The position numbers were made by a program, and so were the translations under genes. A stretch of 64,000 nucleotides of DNA from NCBI RefSeq assembly GCF_016801865.2, contig NC_068937.1:124407225-124471224 (forward strand), in the 5' to 3' direction. Of the stretch, positions 11,985-22,830 are shown piece after piece. Within the stretch, counting starts at the first letter, position 1. Every line of letters starts with the position of its first letter. The notes under the pieces are model-generated. The model saw only the letters and a program-made list of their open reading frames with translations, had not been told where the DNA came from and did not search any database. The DNA is from Culex pipiens pallens (taxonomy: Eukaryota > Arthropoda > Insecta > Diptera > Culicidae).

Positions 11985-12890
11985 GAGCGAGTCCACGAGC
12001 AAAGCATACCCATCTCGCATCGACCTCACCAATCTGCATGACATTTTCAGGGGTTGTTGTACATATAAAACTAGCATCTGGCCAATATATGAGTACTCTA
12101 GGTCAACGGGAAGTGGGGTAACGTAAAAAAAGTTTAAAAATCTCAAAAAGCCTATAACTTAGTCAAAATTCAATTTAATTTCAAAATTCAAAATGCATCT
12201 GAGTTATTGACATTTTAGTGAAAAAATATCACAATTTCCAAATTTCCAAATAAAGTTAAAAAAAAACTTCGAATCACATTTATTGGAAATCAAGTTCGTT
12301 GATTTTTCAAAGGGTTAAAATGGATGAAAATGAACATTTTTATGCATGTTTCTATTGTGAAATTGTCTCAGGAACACGAGATGATAAAATTATCACCATA
12401 AAATTTGATCTAAGGGGTCCTCCGAGCAAAAATTTACAACAAAAAAAATCACTAAAAGAAAAAGTGTCTATATGTTAAACTGCCTTACCCAAAGCGTTCT
12501 CAGTCTCAGATGGTAGTCTCAGATGTCCCCTATAAGCTGCAGGTCGAATTGAGTTGATATCTGGATGGAACACTTTTTTATTTGAGTTTGGAAATTGTGA
12601 TATTTTTTCACTTACATGCCAATAACTCCCGTTGGATTTTCAGATGCATTTTGAATTTTTAAATTAAATTGAATTTTGCCTAAGTTATAGGCTTTTTAAG
12701 ATTTTTTACCGGTTTTGAACCTTAAACCTTTGTGTCCCGATTTGCCCCACTTCCCGTTGACCTAGAGTACTTATATTTTGGCCAGATGCTAGTTTTATAT
12801 TTAAAAACAACCCCTGAAAATGTCATGCAGATTGGTGAGGTCCAAACGACGTCCCATACAAAGAGGTATGCTCTGTTCTTGGACTCGCTC
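11985..12890. mobile_element. TTAA-flanked element with GAGCGAGTCCA termini
   Basis: Inverted ends GAGCGAGTCCA and TGGACTCGCTC are flanked by TTAA at 11981-11984 and 12891-12894. Arms of about 260-310 bp fold back (left to about 12250, right from about 12580). TTAA targeting occurs in piggyBac, Kolobok and some Sola elements; the ends do not start with the piggyBac CCY. It is inserted in the right arm of the old foldback 9690-13316. No transposase. Confidence 0.75.
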
Positions 12891-12898
12891 TTAATTCT

Positions 12899-12980
12899 AC
12901 GAAGTTGACTTTATAGCTGTCGGCCACCATTGCTAGTACCAACCACTAGTGTCTTCCTTTTTATCTACAAGGACTTCGCT
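12899..12980 (-). repeat. 3' fragment of the tRNA-Val-like SINE
   Basis: About 80 bp match the tail of the SINE at 14806-15050, including the shared words CTAGTGGTTGGTACTAGC and GAAGTCCTTGTAG on the minus strand. The tRNA head is missing. Confidence 0.7.
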
Positions 12981-13321
12981 CTTTATTCTAATATGTTTTA
13001 AAATGTAATGGTGTAATATGGCAGAAGACTGAAAAAATAATTTTGGGAGCCTATTGAGTAATAAATAGTTCATTTATTAAATAATCCATGTTTTGCATTG
13101 TTTAATGCCCAAATTTGTATCCGAGCAATGTGTTGCTGTATTTTCATGACAAATTTTACAAAGATAACATTTATTTTCGGTCGTATTGGGGTTTCCAGCT
13201 TGGATTTTGAGATAATTAAAAAAAAAAAAAAACTAGAAATCTGGTAAATTTGGTTCGAAAACTTTTTTTTGGATGTCAAATATTGATCAAATATAGTTAG
13301 ATAGAGTCTTCCAAGGGGAAC

Positions 13322-13379
13322 GGACGTTCCCTAAAATTCTACAAACTGCAAATTGATAGTTTGTCGTAAAGGGACGTCC
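13322..13379. repeat. 58-nt two-stem hairpin
   Basis: The outer stem GGACGT(T)CCCT pairs with AGGGACGTCC, and an inner stem ACAAACT (13341-13347) pairs with AGTTTGT (13358-13364). It abuts the right end of the foldback 9690-13316. It may be a minimal MITE or a structured RNA. Confidence 0.5.
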
Positions 13380-14804
13380 AAATTAAATCATGAAAAATTC
13401 ATAAACTGCAAACTAATTTTATAAGCAACAAAAAAAAGATCCCATGGCGCTAAACTCGTCAAAACTGACAGCAAAAAAAAAATAGTCAAGCAAATAACTT
13501 TCCATCGCACTGCCCCGATAAAGCATCAACAACATATTGCTGTCAATAAAAATGCAGATCAAGTGCAATTGACAAGCGCGCGTGCAACCTTTGTGTTGCC
13601 TGCGAGTGTGTGTGTGTGTGTGTGTGTGTGGCTTTGAACTTTTCAATCATTTTATTTTTTAGCTCGCTGAAAAATTCTCACACAATTTTCACACTGCCTG
13701 ACAACTGCATTTTATGCGTGTGTGAGAGAGGGTGGTTCATGCTTTGTTGGTATGCATAGGGCTGTATGTGAACAAGAGATCACTCTAAATTTTAGTAGCA
13801 GCAGCAGCTTAGGCGACTGAATTGAGATGTGCGATAGCGCGCGATTGTTCGATATGTTGTCAACTACGGGCGATTATCGATGATGGTTGCGTTTGACAGA
13901 TGGAAATTTAGTTTTCAATTCCAGTGGCTGGCAACACTGACTGAGAGCGGACATTTCCAGGTATGCTTTAGGGGGTATTCAATTTGCGGTTGTTGGAAAA
14001 TATCAGAGCTTAGCAGGTCAACGTGTAATGATATTTTGTGTCCTTTTATTCAGATGGATTTGCATCGTGACAGTTGCAGCAATTTGTTTGTAATTTGATG
14101 AAAAAAATTCAAAACAACAAACAACCCCATAACGGATCGCTGTAATTACAAACATCATTTAATGGCATCACTTAATTTACCGTTATTTAGTGTCCCATGC
14201 ATCAGAAAGTGTTTTTTATTCACTTTTGCGCTGAACCGCTGAATGAACCGGGGCCAATCCGTAGATTACGCGATGTAGGGCAACAAAAAGGTTAAAACCT
14301 AGTTTTACGCAGGTCAACAAAGAGACAGCGGGAGTAGGACGGTAAATGAAAACCCGCGTACTGCATTGGACTCCTTCCTCCTCCCAGTTACCGACCTTCA
14401 TTGCGCTTACCATTGTGGGGGTGCTAAATCAAGTGGAAAAAACGGTGGCTTTTTGCTTGAAATTTATTGCTTTTCTAGTGAGTTTTGCTCCACGAATGTG
14501 CCAGCAAATGGCGTTGCGGATGTTAACCATACGGAAACTGGTGCTTGGGAAATTGATTTTTTATATGAAAATAACACTGCAATAATGAACGCGTTTCAGA
14601 TTGGAAAAAAATAAAGCAAAACAGCTCTACTAAATGTTTATAGAACTTTAAGAAACGCGTTGCAAAGAGTACGATTTTTTTGTTTTTCCGCGTTTAACAA
14701 CTCAGGTGAATGCTATAATTTGGGAACTGAAAAGTTGACTGTTTTGTCACTTCTGAAGGACAGCTGAAAAAGGCGGATCAAGTAAAGGTATCAGGTGAAG
14801 GAAT
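13380..14804. other. Unrecognised sequence with a GT microsatellite
   Basis: A (GT)n run lies at about 13601-13630. The rest, including a less AT-rich part near 13900-14420, shows no gene or recognisable repeat. Confidence 0.45.
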
Positions 14805-14805
14805 A

Positions 14806-15050
14806 AAAACGAAGTTGACTTTATAGCTGCCGGCCACCATTGCTAGTACCAACCACTAGTGTCTTCCTTTTTATCTACAAGGACTTCGCCGCCCTGGGCT
14901 CCTAAGTGTATGAAAGTATGGCACGGAGCGACGGCGCCGAATACCCATATTTACACAAAGAATTTTAGAGCGCCCGCCGCGGGATTCGAACCAGCGACCT
15001 CTGGATTGTGAGTCCAGTGCGCGGTCCGATTGATCCACACGGGCGGGACT
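14806..15050 (-). repeat. SINE with tRNA-Val(CAC)-like head
   Basis: On the minus strand the head (15048-14972) has a CCCGCC/GGCGGG acceptor and an anticodon arm CTGGA/TCCAG with loop CTCACAA (anticodon CAC). The body runs to GAAGTCCTTGTAGATAAAA and CTAGTGGTTGGTACTAGC and ends near 14806. TATTCC occurs just outside both ends and may be a short TSD. A tail fragment is at 12899-12980 and a related head at 41069-41145. Confidence 0.75.
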
Positions 15051-16724
15051 GGAATATCTCATCTTTATTTAGTTTACGACGATTATAACAGTATTCTCAA
15101 GAAGAAAAAAATCAAATCAATTTCTTAAATTTGAATCTGTTTAAATGGTAGACCTCACACTTAAAAGACACAAAATATATACAAAAAGATGCAACGAAAA
15201 TACATTTTTATTTTTTTCTTTATTATGGAAACCTTCGAATGTTGAAACAGTATTCGCCAGCTGAAAAAGAGTTGAAAATCTTATCGTAACTAAACTACTT
15301 CAAATCACTCCAAAGCCACCTAAATTGGGCACTTGCAATGAACAAATCGACTTAAATTTAAACTACCGGTCATTCCATTACAGCCATTGGTTAGGAAACA
15401 CGCAGAATTTTTTATCCTCTGATATGAATTGAATTAGGGTGCTTTGGGATAAGCTTTCCTTCAATTTGGCTGGAAGATTTTTCCCCGTTGAGCTGCTTGG
15501 AGAGGGTAAGTTTATCGTGATTGCTGTCGAAATTTGACCCCCGGCCAAGGCAGAACGACGACGTAGACGAGGTGACCCATTAAGGATACGATCTGAGCTC
15601 AGTGAAATCCTATTTCTAGCCTTTGCCGGGCTGACGAAATTGTGAGAAAATTCTACAGCTTTTCTAAAGGCTTTGGATGAAAAAACATTACAAACAATAC
15701 GGCTTTGGACGATGTAGTTGAGAGATTATGGATATTGTGTACCTATCGAAATTGTAGGCTTGAAATTCAATGAGTTGTAGGCGATAAACTAGAAAATCCT
15801 TAAGTCCAAGTTGTGTTGTGATTTTGAAGTTGAAACCCTGCTAACTATTCAATGCCTCTGTTCTCTCTTGCAAGCTTAGTACAATAGAGCACAGAGATAA
15901 TGAATTTCAGCACGATATGCGTAGACAATCTTGCTAAAAAAAGTTCTATCTGCGTCCTCCTTCGAAGAAGTGATTAATACCCAAAATATCCTACAACTAC
16001 TTTTTATTCGAACCGTTACAAATTCCCGAAAATGCTTTAGCCCAATCGACCTTTTAAAAGTTTGCCTCTTTATTTGAAGAACTTATTCTCCTACACCCGG
16101 GCGTGATCGCATTATTCACGTTAATTGCCAATTACGTTTCAATTACGTCCCAGTTGCCATTCATCAGCCATACTCGAAAAAAAAAGTTTTTTTTTTTAAG
16201 AAGAAGAGCTGCAAGTGCTTCATCTTGACGTCGAGGAACGTGAGTGCGCTACTTTGCGTAAAATCGTTATCATCTGATACTGCTTAGAGGTGAGAGCATG
16301 AAGAGCAACTTAAAAGCAGCAGGAAGTCGCTGGTTGGAGCGGTTTGATGGAGTTTCTCGAAGAGCGGAAATGTGCAGCGGGTAAGGTCACGGAGATTTGA
16401 AGTGAGGCAGGGAGTTTTCAACGACTTTTTTAACCCATATTCATTAAGGATTCGAGGGGCTTTCTCATACAAAAAAGATTGAATACAAGAAAAATAAATA
16501 AAAAATATTGGCAGTTTCTCGATACACACAATTTTATCCAATGAGTATAGATGTTTAATTTTGAAATAATTTTCAAACAATACAATTTAAAATTTTAGTA
16601 TACTAAATTAACAATTTCGAATAATTGAATTATACTTATGTCGATTTGTTGTCTTAGGCAAAGATGCTGTCAGGATTTTAAAGAAAGAATGAGTACAAAG
16701 AAAAAATCTCACTTTTAATTACTG
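15051..16724. other. Unrecognised sequence, no gene
   Basis: I see no long frame of protein character and no terminal repeats. It may hold host non-coding sequence. Confidence 0.45.
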
Positions 16725-16963
16725 CACGCAGAAAAATAAGGCATATTTGAATAAAAAAAAACGTTTTGTTGATTTGAAAATCAAGATTTTTGTTGAACCA
16801 ACGCTAAACGTCAAAGCAACTTTTTCAAAACAACAAAAGAATTTTGAAGAATTGAGAAAATCAAGGTTTGTTTCAACGCAAAATCGGCGTTAATTATATT
16901 CAACAAAAATGTTGTTGAATCAAACCTCGTACAGGCTGATCCTACAAAATATTTTTCTGCGTG
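16725..16963. mobile_element. 239-bp MITE with CACGCAGAAAAATA termini
   Basis: A perfect 14-bp inverted repeat CACGCAGAAAAATA bounds the segment. The interior contains GTTGAA/TTCAAC words. The flanks share only TG, so the TSD is unclear. Confidence 0.75.
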
Positions 16964-17068
16964 TGAAAGCCCAATTCCAAAAATACAATTATTTTTAACA
17001 TCAACACAAAACATTGCCCCTGGACACTCGAGACAAAATTATGTGTTTTATTTTTTTGTTCAACTTAA

Positions 17069-17666
17069 CCCTCTACTGCCCAATTTTTTTTCGATTTTTT
17101 TATTTTTCCTTTGTTCAGGAGGTCATTTCGAACAACTTTTGTTCTATGAAAAACTTTACTTGTCTTGTTTTATGTTTTTCTCGTTTCATTTTTAGTATGT
17201 TAATTTGTATTCATCTTGTTAAGTTTATGTTTGTTTTTGGTAGTATTGGGCCTATTCTCATTACATTTTGCCTATCTATTTTTTTCTTTTTTTTTGCCGC
17301 TTTTTCAATTTTTTGCTTGTTTTTCACATTTTCTGCTATAAAATGGCACCATTATCATTTAGATTGTAAATAAATGCGTAGAGGCATAATCTGGGACACT
17401 AGAAAAATTACTGCATACTTATTTTTACTTATAATATAGGAAATGTTAGTAAAAGCACAGCCAAAGTTGACCCCTAAAAAAATAAATTTTTAAAAACATT
17501 GGCAAAGTCACATAAAACAAGTAATTCTTGCAACCCATAAATTTTCTAAAATTTTAAAAGTTCTTCTTTTCAATGCTTTTTAAAGATCAAAAATTGGTTG
17601 AAAAATTGATTTTTGGCAATTTTTTAAATCGAAGCCCGTCTAAAGGCGGGGTTGGGTTGTAGAGGG
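17069..17666. mobile_element. piggyBac-like MITE, CCCTCTAC termini, TTAA TSD
   Basis: CCCTCTAC and GTAGAGGG are flanked by TTAA at 17065-17068 and 17667-17670. A CCC start with a TTAA target is the piggyBac signature. The 598-bp interior is T-rich; the hydrophobic-looking frame crossing its left edge is a composition effect, not a membrane protein. Confidence 0.75.
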
Positions 17667-17670
17667 TTAA

Positions 17671-18359
17671 TGCAAATGTATTCATCCATTCTGCGTCGAG
17701 TGTAAATCGAATATATCTTTGTGCCACGAGGTGGCATAGCGTAGCTTTTCATCCAGAATATGTTGTTTTGCTTTTTTTCTATATGAAAAATTTCAACATG
17801 GGCTTTCATGTTAAGTAAAGCGAATTTTAATCTAATAAATTGATTTTACTTCGGTTTTGGAAAATGATACTTTTCTGTCAAGTGGATGCATAATTAACGG
17901 GGTGCTGTTTATTCAGCACAGTTTGGTAGCCATATTTACCGCTGGCAATGAACCGTGACGTCCCTGGCGGAAGTTGCGCACCCGTGAAGAGGTTTCGCTT
18001 TTGTTTGCACTCATGGCTCGGCCCAATAGCGGTTATTATGATTATGATTATTATTCTGCCACGATCGAGAGGAGATAGTATAATATTGTTTGTTTTTGGC
18101 CGACGATGATAAAAGGACTTTGAAAATGGTGGAACTAATCATGCGTGATGTTTGCTGTGGTTGTTTGTATTTAGGGCATCAATTTACCTCAAAATTGTCT
18201 TTAAACGTGGGTGAAATTCGGAAGCGTTACTACAGGTCTACAAACTTCAGGCAATCAGGCAAGCCTTAATACTCGGTAAAAAACACCGTTAATGATTCTT
18301 ACGAATTTTCATGTTTTTAAATTATGATTTTTGCGAAAAATTTTGACCAACATGTAACA
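17671..18359. other. Unrecognised sequence, no gene
   Basis: No gene or terminal repeats are visible; a short GATTATGATTAT run lies near 18040-18055. Confidence 0.45.
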
Positions 18360-18475
18360 TACCGTCATCAGGGGTGTCATTGGGTTTGGGGGGTGAGATT
18401 GGGTCATACAAATTTCAGCATTTTTGTATGAACCAATCTCATCCCTCAGACCCAATGTCACTCCAGATGACGGTA
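18360..18475. mobile_element. 116-bp hairpin MITE, TACCGTCATC termini
   Basis: The whole element folds on itself, from TACCGTCATC to GATGACGGTA, with inner GAGATTGG/CCAATCTC and CATACAAA/TTTGTATG pairing. TA may be the duplicated target. Confidence 0.75.
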
Positions 18476-18543
18476 ACTGAAAAGATTGCATTTTTGTCAT
18501 CTAAAACAAAAAAACGTTACTTTATCCACCTTTAGGTGGTTGG

Positions 18544-19510
18544 TGCCTTCCTCATATTCATAAAGTCAATACATTGAGTAAAAATAGCAACATTCCCCTT
18601 AACATGTTTAACAAATCAACTTTATTACTCATTTCTTTTGATATGGTTCGCAGACCTTCAATATTTCTGGCTCATCGGCAAGGTCTGATAAAAAAACCTA
18701 TCCAACGATAGTTCGCATGGAAGATTCAGACAATATCTGAAATCCGACCTCTTAAAAGTGTATAACCCAAGTAACATTTTTTCCAGGAGTTCTACAAGAG
18801 CTCTTCAAGATAGCTACAGCATAGCAGTTTGGACCGCGGTAGGATAAAACTCTCTTCAAGTACTCTTCTGTCTTCTACTCTACTACTGGGAAATAACACT
18901 TACGTGCCAATAACTTTTAATAGGGTTGTCAGATCCTTGATGTTTTAGGCTCATTTGAATTGAAATTTCGATTATCTAACTAACGATGGGTAGCATGATG
19001 GACCCGGACATCATTTTCATTGAAATATCTGAGATCCGGCCTCCAAAAAGTGTATAAATAACACTTAAGTGCTAATAACTTTTGATAGGGTTGTCAGATC
19101 TTCAATGTTTTGGGCTCATTGGAAAGGTTTTTTAATACCTTACTGAAAATGTATTACATGATAGGGTTTCTTGCAAAAACCACCCTTTTTACAATCTTCC
19201 GGACATACGCCAAAATCGTTTTTTTAGCATAACTTTTGAAGTACTTAACTAAACTTGCTGATTTTAAATAGAGACCTATGGGACCCCAAGACGGATCGAA
19301 TGAGACTAATACGGTCAAATTCCGTTCATCCAGTCCGGAGATAATCGAGTGACAATTTTTTTGTCCACTCACCTACACACATCCACACAGACATTTGCTC
19401 AGAACATGATTCTGAGTCGATAGGTATATGTGAAGGTGGGTCTACGAGGTCGAATTAAGTTCATTTTTCAAGTGATTTTATAGCCTTTCCTCAGTAAGTT
19501 GAGGAAGGCA
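18544..19510. mobile_element. TGCCTTCCTCA element with 165-bp tandem monomers
   Basis: The ends TGCCTTCCTCA and TGAGGAAGGCA are inverted. Inside are about 2.5 tandem monomers with a period of about 165 bp (CACTTACGTG at 18897, CACTTAAGTG at 19062), each carrying AATAACTTTT, GTTGTCAGATC and ACGATGG motifs. A related copy is at 58090-58680 and an end fragment at 2443-2568. The superfamily is unknown to me. A 125-bp MITE interrupts one monomer. Confidence 0.7.
18766..18890. mobile_element. 125-bp MITE inside a tandem monomer
   Basis: The ends CCCAAGTA and TACTGGG are imperfectly inverted. The next monomer (near 19050-19062) reads straight across the site, giving an empty-site comparison: the insertion duplicated only AA. 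Confidence 0.6.
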
Positions 19511-20271
19511 AAAAGGTTATGTAAGAAAAATCGAAATGAGGGGGAATACTTTTTAGAGTGTAATTATTTTTTCCTGTAAAGTCCTAAGCAATACCTACAA
19601 CTTTGCCGAAGATTTGAGAAAATTCGTTCTCAAAATACAAATTTTTGTATATTTTATTGGCCTTTTTGTAAGGACAGCTGCCAAAATTGTATGAAACATT
19701 GTATAGACGAACGAATAATGCAAAATTATTTCTTTGGTCGTAGAAAAAAGTACATACAAATTTTTCTCCTGATAAAAAAAAATAAAAAAAATCGTTGTCC
19801 GAAGGCAAAGAAAATTGAGCATTAATGTAATCATTAAACAATATCAAATTTTATGCAAAAGTCCATTGAAATACATACATAAATTTGTTTAGATAATTAG
19901 AAATCACCACACAATTTATGTTTTGTAATTCTTCCTTGCATTAACCCCTATTTATGTCAAAGGTGCATACATTATAGAATAATATACATAACTTAGTGTC
20001 TAAATCAACGTTTCTGTTACAAAAAAACCAAGTGGCGGACTATTTAATAAAAACAAATTACAGCCCATTTTAAAATTATTCAAAACAGTCAAACATATTG
20101 TTTTCATAATTTACTTGCTGAGAATGATCTAACTTGATGGTTATTTGGTTCTTCTATCACTCCTGTAAGGTTAAGGTTTTTAATCCTTTTTTCTTAAAAC
20201 TGTCTTATCTTAGGCAGTTGGCAAACGTCAACAATTTTAAATAAATGGCAGTTGACAATGTCCAACACAAC
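19511..20271. other. Unrecognised sequence with a diverged foldback fragment
   Basis: Around 19590-19760 the words CTACAACTTTGCCGAAGA, GACAGCTGCCA and ATGCAAAAT appear in the same order as in the right arm of the foldback at 41174-43106, suggesting an old fragment. The remainder is unrecognised. Confidence 0.4.
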
Positions 20272-20509
20272 TTGATTTTTTCCCTTCTGGAATCGATTGC
20301 TTAGTAAAGGGAAGGTAGTGTATCGTCACAAACTGGACCTTATCACGACACCTTAGGGAGGCGACCTATGGAATGTTAACATTAACCTTAACATGTTAAC
20401 ATTAAGTTGAGAATGAAACTGCCACTGAATCCGCTTTGTAAATGCCGGCCCCGATACTCTTCAAGGGTGTTCCCCTCAGGAACTGGGAAAGATTTACTTT
20501 TTTTTTACT
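20272..20509 (+). repeat. Headless copy of the tRNA-Thr-like SINE
   Basis: The body matches the SINE at 51320-51620 nearly base for base over the stretch with CACAAACTGGACC, TTAACATGTTAACATTAAG and TGCCGGCCCCGATACTC, but the tRNA head is missing. It ends in T-rich sequence. Confidence 0.75.
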
Positions 20510-20537
20510 GTAATTTAATTAGTTTCAGTATTAGGAA

Positions 20538-20790
20538 ACTGCCGCTCAAATCAAGTCCGTCCCATATGTAATTTTGTCAATATTGAGATTTAAAATTATG
20601 CAGTTTGGTTTGAAATCATGTAAACTTTCAGAAAAACTAATGAACTTTAGTACTTTGTTCCAGAAAACCATAGAAAATTCACTTTTTCGTAAAATTCTAA
20701 CACGTAACCTTATGGGCGGGACAAATTTGACATGCGTTTTTCTCGGCTTGCTGTTTTTACATATGGGACGGACTCGATTAGAGCGGCAGT
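20538..20790. mobile_element. 253-bp MITE with ACTGCCGCTC termini
   Basis: ACTGCCGCTC and GAGCGGCAGT bound the element; the inverted repeat continues through TCCGTCCCATATG. The interior matches the copy at 39999-40248 (GCAGTTTGGTT, AGTACTTTGTTC, TTTTTCTC.GCTTGCTG). Confidence 0.75.
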
Positions 20791-22830
20791 AAAGTCATTG
20801 ATCCCAAATTGATTTATGTTATTGTTGAGCATATTTCTAAAAATATAGTTGGTTCGTTATCATGTTCACTCCAAACATTTAATAAATTACGAGTCATTTC
20901 TTGAAATACGTCCTCTACTTCACTGCACACAAACGAATCACCGGTTCATTACTCCTTTTTTTGCTTCTTCATCTACCGACCTACAAATATAGGCTGGAGC
21001 GCTGACTAATAGGCGGCACATCCCCACGTATCAACCAAGGCCAAAAGCACGAATGTCGCCTACGCGATTCTTAGATAACTGAAAAGAAACCCCGGCCTTC
21101 TATATACGTGACAGCCGAACTTGTTTTGTCATCCACGTGCACGTATATGTGTGTGTGTGATTAATAATAATGATTCATCTACGTTTTGCTGCGCCATAGT
21201 AGGCGCTTGTACGACCTGATAACGCGATTACGATACGAGGACCCCGTGAACCAAGGACTACTTTGACCACCGGACTCCCAATCCTCGTTTATCTGCCTTT
21301 GGTAAAGAGATTGATGGCGATGGAATCAGCCCAGGAACACGCCACCGGTCGGTGATGACAAATGACCCACGTTCAGCGCTAAACAACCGTCGTCATGTAG
21401 CGCGTGGTCCACGTCAAATCACGAAATAAAAATGTTCGGAACGTGTTTGAAGCTTCATTTGTAACGGTTTTCGCCTTATGCCATGGATTCCAATCCACGT
21501 CTCGATGACCGTTGACGTGGTCAAACGCGAATCCAATTCGTCCCGTGTCGTTGATCCGTTTTTATCCCAGCTGCAGGGTTGTGCCGGGCCCACCAAAACC
21601 CTCACAAACTGGTCGGTCGCTGTGTGGTAAATTGGAAACGGTTGACTTTTATGCCCGCTTGATTCCACACTCGAGTGATTAACCCCGTGGGCTTGGCGCG
21701 GGCCTCATTCCTAGCCCCTCGTATAGATATTATCGTGATTAAGACGGAATTTCAATCTATGTTTCGAGCCAAAGGATCAGGACACCAGCTGTGCGCTCCC
21801 TAATCAGCTTTCCGGGAAATTGTAAGGGATGTTATAGCTGGAGGGGAGGATTTTTGGGACGATTTATTGGACGACCTGGATTGGCGACGTGGGCTGACGG
21901 AAGGATCGGGATTGGAATGGGTGGAAATTAATAAAAGAGAAAGGAGCGTTACAAAGGACAACATAATGGTACTGTGTGGTAGATGGTCATTTGGGTTGTA
22001 GTTGGGAGTAGCTTAAAAGTGTAAGAATTAATATAATGACAAGAGCCAGAATGATAAGTTGTTGAGGTCATAACTGCAATACGAAAAAATTCAAATGATA
22101 AAACTTGTATTGATCCTGCCACTGAACCGGAAGTACAAAGCTGTCAGTTTAAGATTGACTCTGCGTTTCCAGCTCCATTGGTCCAATTTTTCACTTTTCA
22201 ATTTGTGTAATTTATAGCTTATAATTAATCAAAACGCAACAGCCTTCTGACTACTTGGTAAACCTATGCAAAAATCACAATTTTATTTCGCTCACCAATT
22301 ATTAGGACCAATAGTTAGGAAATCCAGCTAAAAGGAAATTTGAGCTCATTAACAATTTTGGTGAGGCCAGAAAAGTTACGAGTTTGCCTCTGAGGAGGTT
22401 GTTTTTCCATTTCCAGTGATGGTATGGACATTTGATCCACCATTTTGCAGCCAAATTCATTCGATTGCTATTTGATTGATATGATTTGGTGTTCTGCACT
22501 TAGCATTCGGCCAGCAATGGGCACCAACCATTTCGCCGTATATATGCATTTGTGGAAACCTTACTAAATTAGAGTGCAGAAGATTTCCAATCATTCAGGA
22601 ACCTAATGCTAGAATGAAATTTCAGAAAATTTTCATTTTAGGTGAGGCCACAATAGTTGGAACATGCCTGCTTTTTAACTTCCAGGTAAAATTTGAAAAT
22701 TGGATCCATTATTTTGCAGTTCGATTCGATTTCGCCTGCAATCAAAACTCTTTTCTCGCTCCCATTTTCGCGATATCGCTTTAGCAAAATTCCATGTCAA
22801 GTAAAGAATCAGTTGTATCGGTGGCGTCAG
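20791..22830. other. Unrecognised, partly GC-richer sequence
   Basis: The part near 20990-21720 is less AT-rich than its surroundings but shows no coding frame I trust. Two diverged direct repeats of about 100 bp lie at about 22355-22455 and 22640-22735, sharing GGTGAGGCCA and TTTTGCAG words. Confidence 0.45.

Larger units (their letters stand above)
9690..13316. mobile_element. Old foldback element split by later insertions
   Basis: Sequence at 9690-9707 joined to 11324-11830 is the diverged reverse complement of about 11831-11980 joined to 12985-13316. The outer ends read CCTTGGGAGACTCTA and TAGAGTCTTCCAAGG. The two arms align only if the hAT element 9708-11323, the TTAA element 11985-12890 and the SINE piece 12899-12980 are removed, so all three are younger. 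Without them the element is about 1 kb. Confidence 0.7.

Noticed and set aside
17014..17373. Hydrophobic 119-codon frame resembling a membrane protein
   Set aside because: Phe/Leu/Ile richness comes from the T-rich interior of a piggyBac-like MITE whose boundary it crosses.
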